Origin: Streptomyces tsukubensis
GTDB taxonomy: Bacteria > Actinomycetota > Actinomycetes > Streptomycetales > Streptomycetaceae
DNA: 64,000 nt
Assembly (NCBI RefSeq): GCF_003932715.1
Contig: NZ_CP020700.1
Span: 7,772,501-7,836,500 of the forward strand
Reading direction: 5' to 3'
Part shown: one piece after another, positions 17,835-26,947 of the stretch
Numbering within the stretch: position 1 is the stretch's first letter
Layout of the letters: each line of letters starts with the position of its first letter
Notes under the pieces: model-generated
Database searches by the model: none
The model's input: the letters and a program-made list of their open reading frames with translations, nothing else
What the model was told of the DNA's origin: nothing
Position numbers and translations under genes: made by a program

Positions 17835-18401
17835 GTGGGCTTCCTGGACAAGCTCCTGGGCCGCACCAGGCCGGTCCCGCCGGACCTGGACCGCCTGTTC
17901 GCCCTCCCGTCGGCGGCGATCACCCTGGAGGCGGCGACGGGCTTCGTCCCGACGGGCGCGGCGTCGGTGTGCTTCGCGGGAGTGGAGGGAGGCGCCTTCC
18001 ACCGGGTCCGCCAGGACGTCAGTGACCTCCTGGAGGCCCCCGAGTACAGCGAAGACGCCTACGGCTACACGTGGCTGCTGCTGCGCCGCGCCCCGGATGA
18101 CGTGGCGTCCCTGGTGAACGACCTCCATGCGGTGAACACCCTGCTGGAGGAGTCGGGCTTCGGCCCCCACCTGCTGTGCTCCCTGATCACGTTCCACACC
18201 CCGGAAGCCCGCGCGCTGGCGCTGGTGTACCTGTACAAGAGGGGCACGTTCTACCCGTTCGCCCCGATCCCGGGCGGCGGTGAACGAAGGGACAACGCGC
18301 TGGAGTTGGAGGTGAGGTCGCTGCTGTCGGAGGATTTGAGGATGGAGGGGGAGCTGAACAGATGGTTTCCGGTGTGGGGGGCGCCGGGGTTGGAGGGGTG
18401 A
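17835..18401 (+). CDS. pspAB: PspA-associated protein PspAB
   Basis: 188 residues beginning MGFLDKLLGRTRPVPPDLDR, with the family block ASVCFAGVEGGAFHRVRQDV and TWLLLRRAPDD. PspAB is encoded with HtpX and is predicted to act with the PspA/Vipp1 membrane-maintenance system; no PspA is in this window. GTG 17835 lies 10 nt after htpX and the two are presumably co-transcribed. There is no signal or membrane segment. The CRISPR 2 leader starts 12 nt after its stop. Confidence 0.9.
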   Translation: MGFLDKLLGRTRPVPPDLDRLFALPSAAITLEAATGFVPTGAASVCFAGVEGGAFHRVRQDVSDLLEAPEYSEDAYGYTWLLLRRAPDDVASLVNDLHAVNTLLEESGFGPHLLCSLITFHTPEARALALVYLYKRGTFYPFAPIPGGGERRDNALELEVRSLLSEDLRMEGELNRWFPVWGAPGLEG

Positions 18402-18413
18402 GGGGTGTGGGGG

Positions 18414-18542
18414 TTTGTATGATCGGCGCGTTCTGGAGGAGGGGGAGCAGGACTTGGAGGCGTGCCCTATGTCGCTGATGTCGGAGTCGCTGAAGTTGCT
18501 TCGAAACGGCCTTGAGCGCTGACAAAGTGCCAGGTCGGGAAG
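18414..18542 (+). promoter_or_regulatory. CRISPR leader 2
   Basis: 129 nt beginning TTTGTATGATCGGCGCG and ending with GAGCGCTGACAAAG plus a short tail at the first repeat. Nearly identical in layout to leaders 3, 4 and 5. Confidence 0.85.
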
Positions 18543-19360
18543 GTGCTCCCCGCACGCGCGGGGATGGTCCCTCCCCCTCCCCGCTCGGGACACCAACGGC
18601 AAGGTGCTCCCCGCACGCGCGGGGATGGTCCCTTCGGCCGTAAAGGGCATTTGTTCCTGACGTCGTGCTCCCCGCACGCGCGGGGATGGTCCCACGGTGG
18701 TGGCCTCCCGGCCGGGCGGCGCGACGTGCTCCCCGCACGCGCGGGGATGGTCCCAGCGGGACCAGCCTCCGAGATGCCGTGGACCGGTGCTCCCCGCACG
18801 CGCGGGGATGGTCCCCGGCCCCGGGCGAACCCCGGCGTCGCGGTGGGGTGCTCCCCGCACGCGCCGGGATGGTCCCCCGGTCGCGCCGGGGAGACTCGTC
18901 GGGGTGCTGTGCTCCCCGCACGCGCGGGGATGGTCCCCGGCCGCGCCGGAGGGCGCGGCATTTGGCGCTGTGCTCCCCGCACGCGCGGGGATGGTCCCCT
19001 GGGCGGCGACCGGCTGACCGCCGGGACGCAGTGCTCCCCGCACGCGCGGGGATGGTCCCAAGTTGACCGAGTGCGTCATGATGGAGGCATGGTGCTCCCC
19101 GCAGGCGCGGGGATGGTCCCCAGATGCCCCGCCCGGCCCCGGAGGCCGAGGTGTGCTCCCCACACACGCGGGGTCGCTCCCACTCCCGTCCCAGCCGGGA
19201 GACGAACTTGCGCTCCCCACGCACGCGGGGATGTTCCCGAGGGTCGCCTCCCCACGCCCACCATGGCGGTGTGTTCCCCGCACGCGTGGGGATGCCAGGC
19301 CGGACGAGCCCAGCGCCACCACGGCCACCAAGTGTTTCCCGCACACGCGGGGTTACAGTC
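18543..19360 (+). CRISPR. CRISPR array 2, type I-E-like, 14 repeats
   Basis: Repeats start at 18543 and then every 61 nt to 19092 (10 near-identical copies with loop ACGC, the tenth AGGC), followed by increasingly altered copies at 19153, 19210, 19271 and 19332. A half-repeat may survive at 19416-19438. Spacers are 32 nt except 28 nt at 19182-19209. The first spacer (18572-18603) is identical to spacer 4 of array 4. Decay at the far end shows the leader is at the left. Confidence 0.95.
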
Positions 19361-19479
19361 CCCGGCAGGAGTTCCGTCCTGCTCCTGCATCACTACCCGG
19401 GACCGAAGTCATCCCTGTACTCACGCGGGGATCTCCCGGGTACCGTTCGTAAGGGACGATTGAGAATCAGGAGACTGGT

Positions 19480-20721
19480 ATGGCGCGTTGGAGTGATTAC
19501 ACCACCGGTCAGCGCATCAAGATCCTCCGAGGAAAGACCCTCCGGCAAACCGACCTTGCCGAGTTGACGGGGCTGTCGCTCCCCACGGTGCAGCAGGCAG
19601 AACAAGACAAGCGACTAACTCTGCAGACTCTCCTCCTGATCGCCAACGCCCTGGGTACGGATACCTCGGTACTGCTCGGCCAGCAGGGCCCTCGCAGGGG
19701 AATGGAGCAGGATGATCGTGCAACGGTCAAAGCCCTCGCACGTGCGGTGCACGACACTTCCGCTGGCCTTTTCCCCGACAACGTCACGGCACCACCGCTC
19801 CCCGGACTCGCAGAGACCGCGAAGCAGTGCTGGGATCTCTATTGGGACGGAAAGTACGTGGCTGCCGGAGCCGTGGCCGGTCAGCTCATTCAGGAGGCCG
19901 GAGCGCGGCTGCACGAGCAGCCCGACGGTGAGCGGGCAGAGGCGTGGCGGCTTCTTTCGGACGCCTACCGACTGGCCGCCTACGTGGCGAATCTGATGGG
20001 CTCCCGAGACCTCGCCTACGCTGCAATCGGGCATGCGCAGTTCGCGGCCGCTCACGCCGATGACGGCTTGAGTAGCGCGCTGGTGATGTCGGGACGAGCG
20101 TGGATCTACCTCCGGGATGCCCGGTTGACAGACTCATTGGCCCTTGCCGAGAAGGCCGCGAACGATATCGAGCCCAGGTTCTCCCGGGCGACAACAGGTG
20201 AGTTGGTGGCGTACGGATCCCACATCAACTTCGCTGCCGTTGTCGCGTCGCGCGTCGGTGACGAAGGGCTGGTCGGAGACTATCTGAGCCAGTCGCATGC
20301 TGCCGGCGCTCGGATGGGGCGCGAGGAGCGGGCCCATGGAACGGTCTTCGGCCCGGTCACGGCCAGTACTCAAGCAGTCGGAATCAAGGTGGCTCTCGGC
20401 CGGACCGGCGAGGCTCTGGGGCTCATCGCCGACATCAACCCCCAGCACGAGGCCGCACTGTCCGGGGCGGCGCGCAGCCGGTACGCCATGGACAAGGCGA
20501 TGGCGCAAGCCGAGGCGAAGATGTGGGACGCGTCTCTGGACACACTGGAGCGGGCGCTTCTCGACCACCCCGTCTGGGCCCGGCACCAGGCCCTGCCTGC
20601 CGTCATCGTGGAGAAGGTGGGTCGAGCCTCGACCGCTCGACTCCAGCGGGTGTCCAAGTTGGTTGCGACCGGCCCGGAGGGAAGCGGATTCGCTCCGCCG
20701 AAGGCCAAGAAGACCTTGTGA
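19480..20721 (+). CDS. XRE-type helix-turn-helix regulator with TPR-like region
   Basis: 413 residues. The N-terminal Cro/CI helix-turn-helix (KTLRQTDLAELTGLSLPTVQ) spans about residues 15-60. The remaining 340 residues are helical repeats of tetratricopeptide character (ERAEAWRLLSDAYRLAAYVAN, DLAYAAIGHAQFAAAHADDG, WDASLDTLERALLD). This architecture is widespread in Streptomyces, where the repeat domain usually senses a small signal. ATG 19480 has CAGGAG upstream. It directly follows the decayed end of CRISPR array 2, with base composition slightly less GC-rich than the flanks. Confidence 0.88.
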   Translation: MARWSDYTTGQRIKILRGKTLRQTDLAELTGLSLPTVQQAEQDKRLTLQTLLLIANALGTDTSVLLGQQGPRRGMEQDDRATVKALARAVHDTSAGLFPDNVTAPPLPGLAETAKQCWDLYWDGKYVAAGAVAGQLIQEAGARLHEQPDGERAEAWRLLSDAYRLAAYVANLMGSRDLAYAAIGHAQFAAAHADDGLSSALVMSGRAWIYLRDARLTDSLALAEKAANDIEPRFSRATTGELVAYGSHINFAAVVASRVGDEGLVGDYLSQSHAAGARMGREERAHGTVFGPVTASTQAVGIKVALGRTGEALGLIADINPQHEAALSGAARSRYAMDKAMAQAEAKMWDASLDTLERALLDHPVWARHQALPAVIVEKVGRASTARLQRVSKLVATGPEGSGFAPPKAKKTL

Positions 20722-20858
20722 CTCGTACGTGGCATACGAGCGCGCCTGAATCTTTCCCGATGCACTCGTATTGCCCGTGTGGATGGTGAGCTGACGGATC
20801 ATTCGGCTGATACGAGGCCTTTCTTCACAGGCGCGTATCGGTGCGGGATCGTCGCTTC

Positions 20859-21215
20859 ATGCCTCGAACCGGACAGCAGCGGGCCCGTAGAGCTCGCTTA
20901 GCCGATGCAGCAGCAGGTCTTGTTCCGCACGCCGGACGCGACCGGGTCGGTGTCGTTCTGTACTGCCCCGGCAGCGCGGACGATGCACTGTTCCGGCTTC
21001 GCCGGTACGCCGACGTACGAGACTGGTCCATTACCGCCGAAGCGGCCTCATGGAGTGAAGCCGAACGGCTCATGAAAGGCACCGGGGCCCAAGGGGTCGT
21101 CACCGACCAGCCGGGCAACTCCTTCAGCATGCCCGAGATGATCCACATCTACTTCGTTGTCGTCGTAGGAAATGGGCCCTGCGGGCAGAACAACGGGCCG
21201 ACTCGCGCACTCTGA
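20859..21215 (+). CDS. Hypothetical protein with resolvase-like segment, possibly truncated
   Basis: 118 residues from ATG 20859 (GTG 20841 is an alternative). The stretch VGVVLYCPGSADDALFRLRRYADVRDWSITAE resembles the N-terminal strand-helix of serine-recombinase-like domains in small Streptomyces proteins found near XRE regulators. The second half (SFSMPEMIHIYFVVVVGNGP) does not look like the rest of that fold and may follow a frameshift. It is weakly supported; function is unknown. Confidence 0.5.
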   Translation: MPRTGQQRARRARLADAAAGLVPHAGRDRVGVVLYCPGSADDALFRLRRYADVRDWSITAEAASWSEAERLMKGTGAQGVVTDQPGNSFSMPEMIHIYFVVVVGNGPCGQNNGPTRAL

Positions 21216-21463
21216 GAGCGAATGTAGAGCCCGTTCCCACCCGGAAGGTGTTTGACCGTTGATTCCTGCACGGCAGCGAACAGTCGGCTCAACCCTCCCG
21301 TTCGGTCAGCCGACCTCGGAGTCATGCCCACACAAGTGCGCCCCAGCGGCCGTCGCGACACGGTTCGCCGGGGCTCGACCGTCCAGCTTTCCAAGGAGCT
21401 GAGCAACCGTATGAATGACCTTACCGTTCGCTTGTTCGCCCGCGTAGTGGGCTTACCGGTCAC

Positions 21464-21754
21464 GTGCCCTCCTCTCCCGGGGCGGCCTGTGGCTGTGCCC
21501 TCTGTGAACTGGAGCGATTCCTCCGCTGGGTGGTTGCGGTGACGATGGAGAGCTTTCTCGCCCCGCCTCCTCCGCCGCTTACTGCGGTCTGTCGTGTGTG
21601 TGGTCGTGTGACGACGGCACCGGTGGAGGTCGGGTATGTGGAGCGGGCCAGTGGTCCGGGTCTGGTGCAGTACGTCTGCCCTGAGCACGCGGTCACGCTC
21701 ACTCCTGGTCCTGTGCCGGGCGAGTTGAACCGGGCCGGAGGTTCCGATGGCTGA
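21464..21754 (+). CDS. Small Cys-rich (zinc-ribbon-like) protein
   Basis: 96 residues from GTG 21464. It has CGCALC near the start, CRVCGR in the middle and CPEH further on, a spacing compatible with a zinc ribbon. Its stop overlaps the start of the next gene (ATG 21747), so the two are translationally coupled. No recognised family. It is the first gene of a four-gene run that ends with a methyltransferase and a NUDIX hydrolase. Confidence 0.65.
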   Translation: MPSSPGAACGCALCELERFLRWVVAVTMESFLAPPPPPLTAVCRVCGRVTTAPVEVGYVERASGPGLVQYVCPEHAVTLTPGPVPGELNRAGGSDG

Positions 21755-22406
21755 CGTGCCTTCGCTGTCGTGGTTCCGGGGACGGGTTGTGCCGTGGGTG
21801 ACGCCGTGGTCCGGCGCGCGGGTCCTGGCCGAGCCGGTTGTGATCGCTGCTGGTGGGGTTGGTATCGGGTACGCGGACGAGAGTGTTCACGACCGGGCCG
21901 ATGACGGCGTACTGCTTGCCCGTGGCCGTGGGCGATGCCCTGTCGAAGATGGTGGTCGCCCTCTGTACGAACAACTGGACCCTCGCCGTCAGCGCCGGGC
22001 CTCGAACCGACTGCTGTGCCAGGTCTGCGGTGGGCGGCCTCCGCGCTCCAGGCACGGGGTTCTGTGGCTCCTGCCGGCGGCGGGCCAGGTCGAAGGAGTT
22101 CTCACAACCGCCCCACCGGTATGCCTGAAGCCCTGTGCGGCTCTGGCGGTCCAGCAGTGCCCGGCTCTTGCGCGTGGGTATGTTGCGGTGGAAGTACGGT
22201 ATCCCCGGCCGTGGGGCTATCGGGGCGTTCTCTACGTACCCGACACCAGTCACGAACGCATGGTTCGGTTAACTGGGGAGTCGGTTCAGTTGCCGTACGG
22301 GGATCCGCGTCTGCCGTGGCTGCTGGCGGACCTCTCCGTCACCCGCCTCACGGGCTGCACTCTCACCGACCTGGCCGCTGAACCGTCCCGGATCGGGGGC
22401 GCGTGA
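21747..22406 (+). CDS. Hypothetical Cys-containing protein
   Basis: 219 residues with two Cys pairs ([10 protein letters not shown] about residue 90 and [11 protein letters not shown] about residue 125) and a conserved-looking block [10 protein letters not shown]. It overlaps the gene before it (8 nt) and the methyltransferase after it (TGATG junction at 22404-22408). Such four-nucleotide junctions suggest tight co-expression. No enzyme motif is visible, and a metal-binding or partner protein of the methyltransferase is possible. Confidence 0.65.
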   Translation: MADVPSLSWFRGRVVPWVTPWSGARVLAEPVVIAAGGVGIGYADESVHDRADDGVLLARGRGRCPVEDGGRPLYEQLDPRRQRRASNRLLCQVCGGRPPRSRHGVLWLLPAAGQVEGVLTTAPPVCLKPCAALAVQQCPALARGYVAVEVRYPRPWGYRGVLYVPDTSHERMVRLTGESVQLPYGDPRLPWLLADLSVTRLTGCTLTDLAAEPSRIGGA

Positions 22407-23206
22407 TGGCTTCGTACTCCGAGAGTGTGCTCCGTCCGGTGAGTAGTAGTGCGAGGGTTCATCATGCGGCTCTCGGCGGTGCTGACGGGCGGGAGGCCTA
22501 TGAGGATGACGAAGTGGTGGTGCAGCAACTCCTTGCGGCTGGGGTTCCGGTGCGGGAGTTGGTGCGGGCGCGGCGGGCGTTCTATCTGCGTGCGGTGACG
22601 TGTGCGGTGCGGGATCTGGGGATTGCGCAGGTGCTGGATATTGGGCCGGGTTTGCCGCCGTACTCCACCAGGGACACCCATTCCATCGCGGATGAGCATC
22701 ATGGTTTCCGGTCGCGGGTGTTGTATGCGGATGTGGATCCGGTGGTGGTGGCGCACTGGCGGATGTGGACGGACGGAGCCCGGCACCGGGCGGAGGTTTT
22801 GGATCTGCGCGAGCCCGACACGGTCCTCACGGAGGCGGAGGCGCATTTCGACCTCCGGCATCCGGTCGCGGTCGTTCTGACGGGGGTGCTTGAGGAGGTT
22901 GCGGGCGGCGATAGTCCGCATGGATGCGTGCGGCGGATTGTGGACGCGCTGCCGTCCGGGAGTGCGCTGATTGTTTCCCATCTCACCGGTGAGCAGGATC
23001 CGGAGCTCGTCGGGCGGGCGGTGGAGGTCTTGAGTGAGGTCGGCCTGCCTCTGTATCCGCGGAAGTTCGAGGAGATCGCCGGGTTCTTCGAGGGGCTGAG
23101 GCCGGTGGGCCCGGGGCTGCTGCCGGTGAGCCTGTGGCACCCCACCCATGCCGACGATCACGCCCCGCCTGTCGTTCATGCTTACGGAGGGGTGGGGCTC
23201 GTATGA
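22406..23206 (+). CDS. SAM-dependent methyltransferase, DUF574 (Methyltransf_19) family
   Basis: About 266 residues. The SAM-binding region is GIAQVLDIGPGLP followed by VLYADVDPVVVAHWR and VLDLREPD. The family block REAYEDDEVVVQQLLAAGVP occupies the N-terminal part, where this family usually has a DKD...N.A motif; the second half has HPVAVVLTGVLEEV. This family is abundant in Streptomyces, often beside XRE regulators, with unknown substrates. ATG 22406 overlaps the preceding stop (GTG 22403 is possible), and its own stop overlaps the NUDIX start. Confidence 0.88.
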   Translation: MASYSESVLRPVSSSARVHHAALGGADGREAYEDDEVVVQQLLAAGVPVRELVRARRAFYLRAVTCAVRDLGIAQVLDIGPGLPPYSTRDTHSIADEHHGFRSRVLYADVDPVVVAHWRMWTDGARHRAEVLDLREPDTVLTEAEAHFDLRHPVAVVLTGVLEEVAGGDSPHGCVRRIVDALPSGSALIVSHLTGEQDPELVGRAVEVLSEVGLPLYPRKFEEIAGFFEGLRPVGPGLLPVSLWHPTHADDHAPPVVHAYGGVGLV

Positions 23207-23601
23207 ATGACGGGCTCCGGCTGGTGGCGGTTGCGGTCATCACGCGTGTGGTGGACGGGCGGGTGCTGCTGGTGCGTCGGCGGGTCCCGGTCGGTGGGCT
23301 GGTGTGGCAGTTCCCGGGCGGGAAGGTGGAGCCGGGGGAGTCCCCGGAGGAGGCGGCGGTCCGGGAGACCCGGGAGGAAGCCGGCCTGACGGTCACCGGC
23401 CGGGCACGGATCGGATCCCGTACCCACCCCCTGACCGGCCGCCACATTCTCTACATCGCCTGCACCACCGCATCCGGCACCGCCCATGTCACCGCGCCAC
23501 GGGAGATCACCCACACCCGGTGGATCCCACCCCAACTGCTCGATACCTATGCCCCCGGTACGTACGAACCAGTCCGCCACCACCTCGGACTCCACACCTG
23601 A
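23203..23601 (+). CDS. NUDIX hydrolase
   Basis: 132 residues with a complete NUDIX box (GGKVEPGESPEEAAVRETRE followed by EAGL), which binds the metal used to hydrolyse nucleoside diphosphate-linked substrates. The N-terminus resembles MutT-type enzymes (VAVAVITRVVDGRVLLVRRR). ATGA overlap with the methyltransferase places it last in the operon. Substrate unknown; 8-oxo-dGTP or another damaged nucleotide would be typical for this length. Confidence 0.92.
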   Translation: MNDGLRLVAVAVITRVVDGRVLLVRRRVPVGGLVWQFPGGKVEPGESPEEAAVRETREEAGLTVTGRARIGSRTHPLTGRHILYIACTTASGTAHVTAPREITHTRWIPPQLLDTYAPGTYEPVRHHLGLHT

Positions 23602-23704
23602 CGAACGGACACCCCACACCCCGCTATGGGCCTCTGTCTGGCCGTGCATCTCGGGTGGTTCAGTGAGGAAGGGTGTGCGAGGGAGGAGTGGTGCGCGGCG
23701 GGCC

Positions 23705-23834
23705 TTTGTATGATCGGCGCGTTCCGCTGAAGGGGGAGCAGGACTTGGAGCCGTGCCCTATGTCGCTTATGTCGGAGTCGCTGAAGTTGCTTCGAAACGG
23801 CTTTGAGCGCTGACAAAGTGCCAGGTCAGGAAGT
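23705..23834 (+). promoter_or_regulatory. CRISPR leader 3
   Basis: 130 nt starting TTTGTATGATCGGCGCG. It shares with leader 2 almost the whole 3' half, including GTCGCTGAAGTTGCTTCG and GAGCGCTGACAAAG. Confidence 0.87.
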
Positions 23835-25573
23835 GTGCTCCCCGCCCGCGCGGGGATGGTCCCTCCGGTGATCCGCATGACTGGCGGTCTGGCCGGTGCT
23901 CCCCGCCCGCGCGGGGATGGTCCCCGGCCTGCGTCACACAAAACCGCAGGTCAAAGGTGCTCCCCGCCCGCGCGGGGATGGTCCCCAGCGGGAGAAGGGA
24001 GGGGACTCGATGTGCTTGGTGCTCCCCGCCCGCGCGGGGATGGTCCCCTGGCCGAGCAGCCCGCCCCGGCGCCGGTCTGGTGCTCCCCGCCCGCGCGGGG
24101 ATGGTCCCCCGGCCCTGACCGCTGAGCAGGCCCCCGGGATGTGCTCCCCGCCCGCGCGGGGATGGTCCCCCCGCCGACCTCCCCGCCTCCTGGTCCGGCG
24201 AGTGCTCCCCGCCCGCGCGGGGATGGTCCCGAGTGGCTCCAGCTCCACACCGCCGAAGTCCTGTGCTCCCCGCCCGCGCGGGGATGGTCCCCCGAGGTCC
24301 GCCAGGCGGCTCTTGCTGCCGCCGTGCTCCCCGCCCGCGCGGGGATGGTCCCGCCCAGCGCGGGGCCGTCTTCGGGACGACCGGGTGCTCCCCGCCCGCG
24401 CGGGGATGGTCCTCCGAGTAGTGGTCGGGGTCGATCGTCACAATCGTGCTCCCCGCCCGCGCGGGGATGGTCCCCGGCCGGAGCCCAGCCGGTCGTCGGA
24501 CGGTCGGTGCTCCCCGCCCGCGCGGGGATGGTCCCAAGGCGACGGGTGAGCGTGCGATGGACCGGGAGTGCTCCCCGCCCGCGCGGGGATGGTCCCAAGG
24601 CGACGGGTGAGCGTGCGATGGACCGGGAGTGCTCCCCGCCCGCGCGGGGATGGTCCCGCTGGATGGCGCCGCATCGGCGGTGCCCTGCGGTGCTCCCCGC
24701 CCGCGCGGGGATGGTCCCGGCCGCCCCCTCGACTCCCGCGGTCTGTCCAAGTGCTCCCCGCCCGCGCGGGGATGGTCCCGACGATGTTCGAAGCCGGGGA
24801 CGAAGTAGAGATGTGCTCCCCGCCCGCGCGGGGATGGTCCCGGTGTTGACGTTGGTCGACTGGCGAAGGCTCCGTGCTCCCCGCCCGCGCGGGGATGGTC
24901 CCTGCCCACACTTGAGGTAAGCAAGCTCGTGGGGGTGCTCCCCGCCCGCGCGGGGATGGTCCCTACGTACGCGACGGCGGCCGGGGCGGCTGGCGGTGCT
25001 CCCCGCCCGCGCGGGGATGGTCCCCGTGCGGGGGATGTCCGACCCCGGGCGTACGGGTGCTCCCCGCCCGCGCGGGGATGGTCCCCATCCCCGCTTCCGC
25101 CACCGAGACGACGCAGGGTGCTCCCCGCCCGCGCGGGGATGGTCCCGTAGCCGTCCATGTAGCCGGGCATGCCCGTGCGTGCTCCCCGCCCGCGCGGGGA
25201 TGGTCCCGGCGGTCAGGTGCGGTCGGGGAATCCGATGCTGTGCTCCCCGCCCGCGCGGGGATGGTCCCCGGCCCCCGGCCTTCCGGCCTCGGAGCCGTCC
25301 GTGCTCCCCGCCCGCGCGGGGATGGTCCCGTGAACGCCGCCGTCTGGCCGTCGTTCTCCAGGTGCTCCCCGCCCGCGCGGGGATGGTCCCGCGGTGTTCA
25401 CGTCGATCCCGACCACGAACCGGTGCTCCCCGCCCGCGCGGGGATGGTCCCCCGAGCTTCAGCCTCTTCATACGGCCCGAGCTGTGCTCCCCGCCCGCGC
25501 GGGGATGGTCCCAAGTCCTCGCCGCCCGCGAAGAAGCCGTCCGCGTGCTCCCCGCCCGCGCGGGGGAGGGCCT
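23835..25573 (+). CRISPR. CRISPR array 3, type I-E-like, 29 repeats
   Basis: The largest array: 28 spacers, 32 nt except 33 nt at 23986-24018 and 24780-24812. Almost all repeats are identical and carry loop CCGC, unlike arrays 1, 2, 4 and 5. Spacers 12 and 13 (24536-24567 and 24597-24628) are identical, a tandem duplication. One repeat (24385) ends TCC-T. The last repeat (25545-25573) has an altered 3' end that runs into a TetR gene tail. High repeat identity to the distal end suggests a recently active or recombining array. Confidence 0.96.
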
Positions 25574-25778
25574 GCTGTTCATCCTCGGCGCCAACGCGCT
25601 GTGGTCACGCGCAGGCAAAGACACCGCGCCCGACGCCTGGCGGCGTGGGGTCGCCTTCATACTCGATGGCCTGCGGGCTGGCTCGGCCCACCCGCTTCCC
25701 GTTGCTCCGCTGACGCCGCAACAGCTCTACGAGATCATGGGCGGCATCATCGGCACACGGCCAGGCACCGGCCAGTAG
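25545..25778 (+). pseudogene. TetR-family regulator C-terminal remnant fused to the last CRISPR repeat
   Basis: From the GTG of the last repeat, an open frame of 77 residues reads VLPARAG from the repeat and then GLLFILGANALWSRAGKD and AWRRGVAFILDGLRAG, ending GTRPGTGQ. The second part has the look of a TetR regulator C-terminal ligand-binding domain (terminal helices). The DNA-binding N-terminus is absent. Loss of the 5' part where the array ends suggests the array displaced it. Identification as TetR is from pattern recognition and not certain. Confidence 0.6.
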
Positions 25779-25852
25779 GGGCGTGCCCGTCAGGCCGCGA
25801 ACTCTCGGTCTCGTTGGTTGGCGGCCCGATGCCCCTACTAGGCTCGGCCTGC

Positions 25853-26770
25853 ATGACTCACACCGAGATGACGATCACCGCCGAGCTGATTCGGGACCTC
25901 CTGCGCGACCAGCACCCCGACCTGGCCGAACGGCCTATCGAGCTCGGCGCGCGCGGCTGGGACAACCAACTCTGGCGGCTCGGCGACGACCTCGCCGTAC
26001 GGCTGCCCTGGGCGACCGAGTCCGCGGACGGACTTTTGCGCAAGGAACACACCTGGTTGCCCGCACTCGCCGGGCAGCTCACGTTGCCCGTGCCCGTACC
26101 GCAGCGGCTCGGTGAACCGTCCGATCGGTTTCCGCGGCCCTGGACCGTCGCCACCTGGGTGCCGGGTGAACCCGCCGACCGCGCACCGGTCACGCGCGGC
26201 GCCGACGCGGCAGACCGCTTGGCCGCATTCCTGACGGAACTTCACCAGCCCGCTCCTGATGGGGCGCCCAGGGGCCGCGGGCGTGGCGGCCCCCTTTCCG
26301 AAGCTGCCGACCAGTTCGCGCACCAGTTGGCTTCGGCTACCGAACTGGGGCTGATCCCCGACCCGGATGCCGTCCGTGCGGTCTGGGAGGACGCGGCCGC
26401 GGCACCTGACTGGGCGGGCCCGCCCCTCTGGATCCACGCGGACTTGCACCCCGCGAACGTCCTGACTGCGGACGGAACCTTCTGCGGCGTGATCGACTTC
26501 GGTGACCTCTGTGCGGGCGACCCGGCCGGGGATCTTGCCGCAGCGTGGATCCTGCTCCCGGATGATGCCTTCGACCGCTTCCATGCTGCCTACCGGCCCA
26601 CCCTGGACGCGGCGACCCTGCGACGTGCCCGTGGTTGCGCGGTGATGCGTGCCCTCTCCGGCATCCTCATCGGAGACGCCGGCGTCCACGGCCGTCCCGG
26701 CGGCAAGGCCACGTGGGGCCCGCCTGCCCGCACCTCTCTGGAGCGCCTCCTCGCGACGGCCCACCGCTGA
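25853..26770 (+). CDS. Aminoglycoside phosphotransferase family protein
   Basis: 305 residues of the APH/ChoK kinase fold. The catalytic loop is WIHADLHPANVL (Brenner motif, Asp and Asn) and the metal-binding DFGD follows in VIDFGDLCAGDPAGDLA. The N-lobe has RGWDNQLWRLGDDLAVRLP. Such proteins phosphorylate antibiotics or other small hydroxyl compounds; chromosomal Streptomyces members are rarely shown to give resistance. ATG 25853 begins MTHTEMTITAELIRDLL. It stands alone between array 3 and leader 4. Confidence 0.9.
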   Translation: MTHTEMTITAELIRDLLRDQHPDLAERPIELGARGWDNQLWRLGDDLAVRLPWATESADGLLRKEHTWLPALAGQLTLPVPVPQRLGEPSDRFPRPWTVATWVPGEPADRAPVTRGADAADRLAAFLTELHQPAPDGAPRGRGRGGPLSEAADQFAHQLASATELGLIPDPDAVRAVWEDAAAAPDWAGPPLWIHADLHPANVLTADGTFCGVIDFGDLCAGDPAGDLAAAWILLPDDAFDRFHAAYRPTLDAATLRRARGCAVMRALSGILIGDAGVHGRPGGKATWGPPARTSLERLLATAHR

Positions 26771-26818
26771 GAAGTGTGGGTGCGCAGGTACCGCAGCGGA
26801 GATAGGAGAATGCGGGGC

Positions 26819-26947
26819 TTTGTATGATCGGCGCGGTCCGCTGAAGGGGAAGGGAAGTTGCTGATGCGCTCTATGTCGCCTATGCCGGAGTCGGTGAAGT
26901 TGCATCAGGAGCGCGTTGAGCGCTGACAAAGGACCAGTTCAGCGAGT
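26819..26947 (+). promoter_or_regulatory. CRISPR leader 4
   Basis: 129 nt beginning TTTGTATGATCGGCGCG. The middle diverges from leaders 2 and 3 but the GCCGGAGTCGGTGAAGTTGC block and GAGCGCTGACAAAG near the repeat are retained. Confidence 0.85.

Noticed and set aside
21252..21542. 96-codon frame starting at 21252
   Set aside because: No ribosome-binding site, no family signature and it overlaps the better supported Cys-rich gene.
23835..25660. Long open frames (up to about 570 codons) through CRISPR array 3 in both directions
   Set aside because: They consist of the translated repeat (V-L-P-A-R-A-G, P-R-G-R-G-A and similar) with arbitrary spacers; a 61-nt period makes the frame shift by one each unit. 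There is no protein-like conservation.
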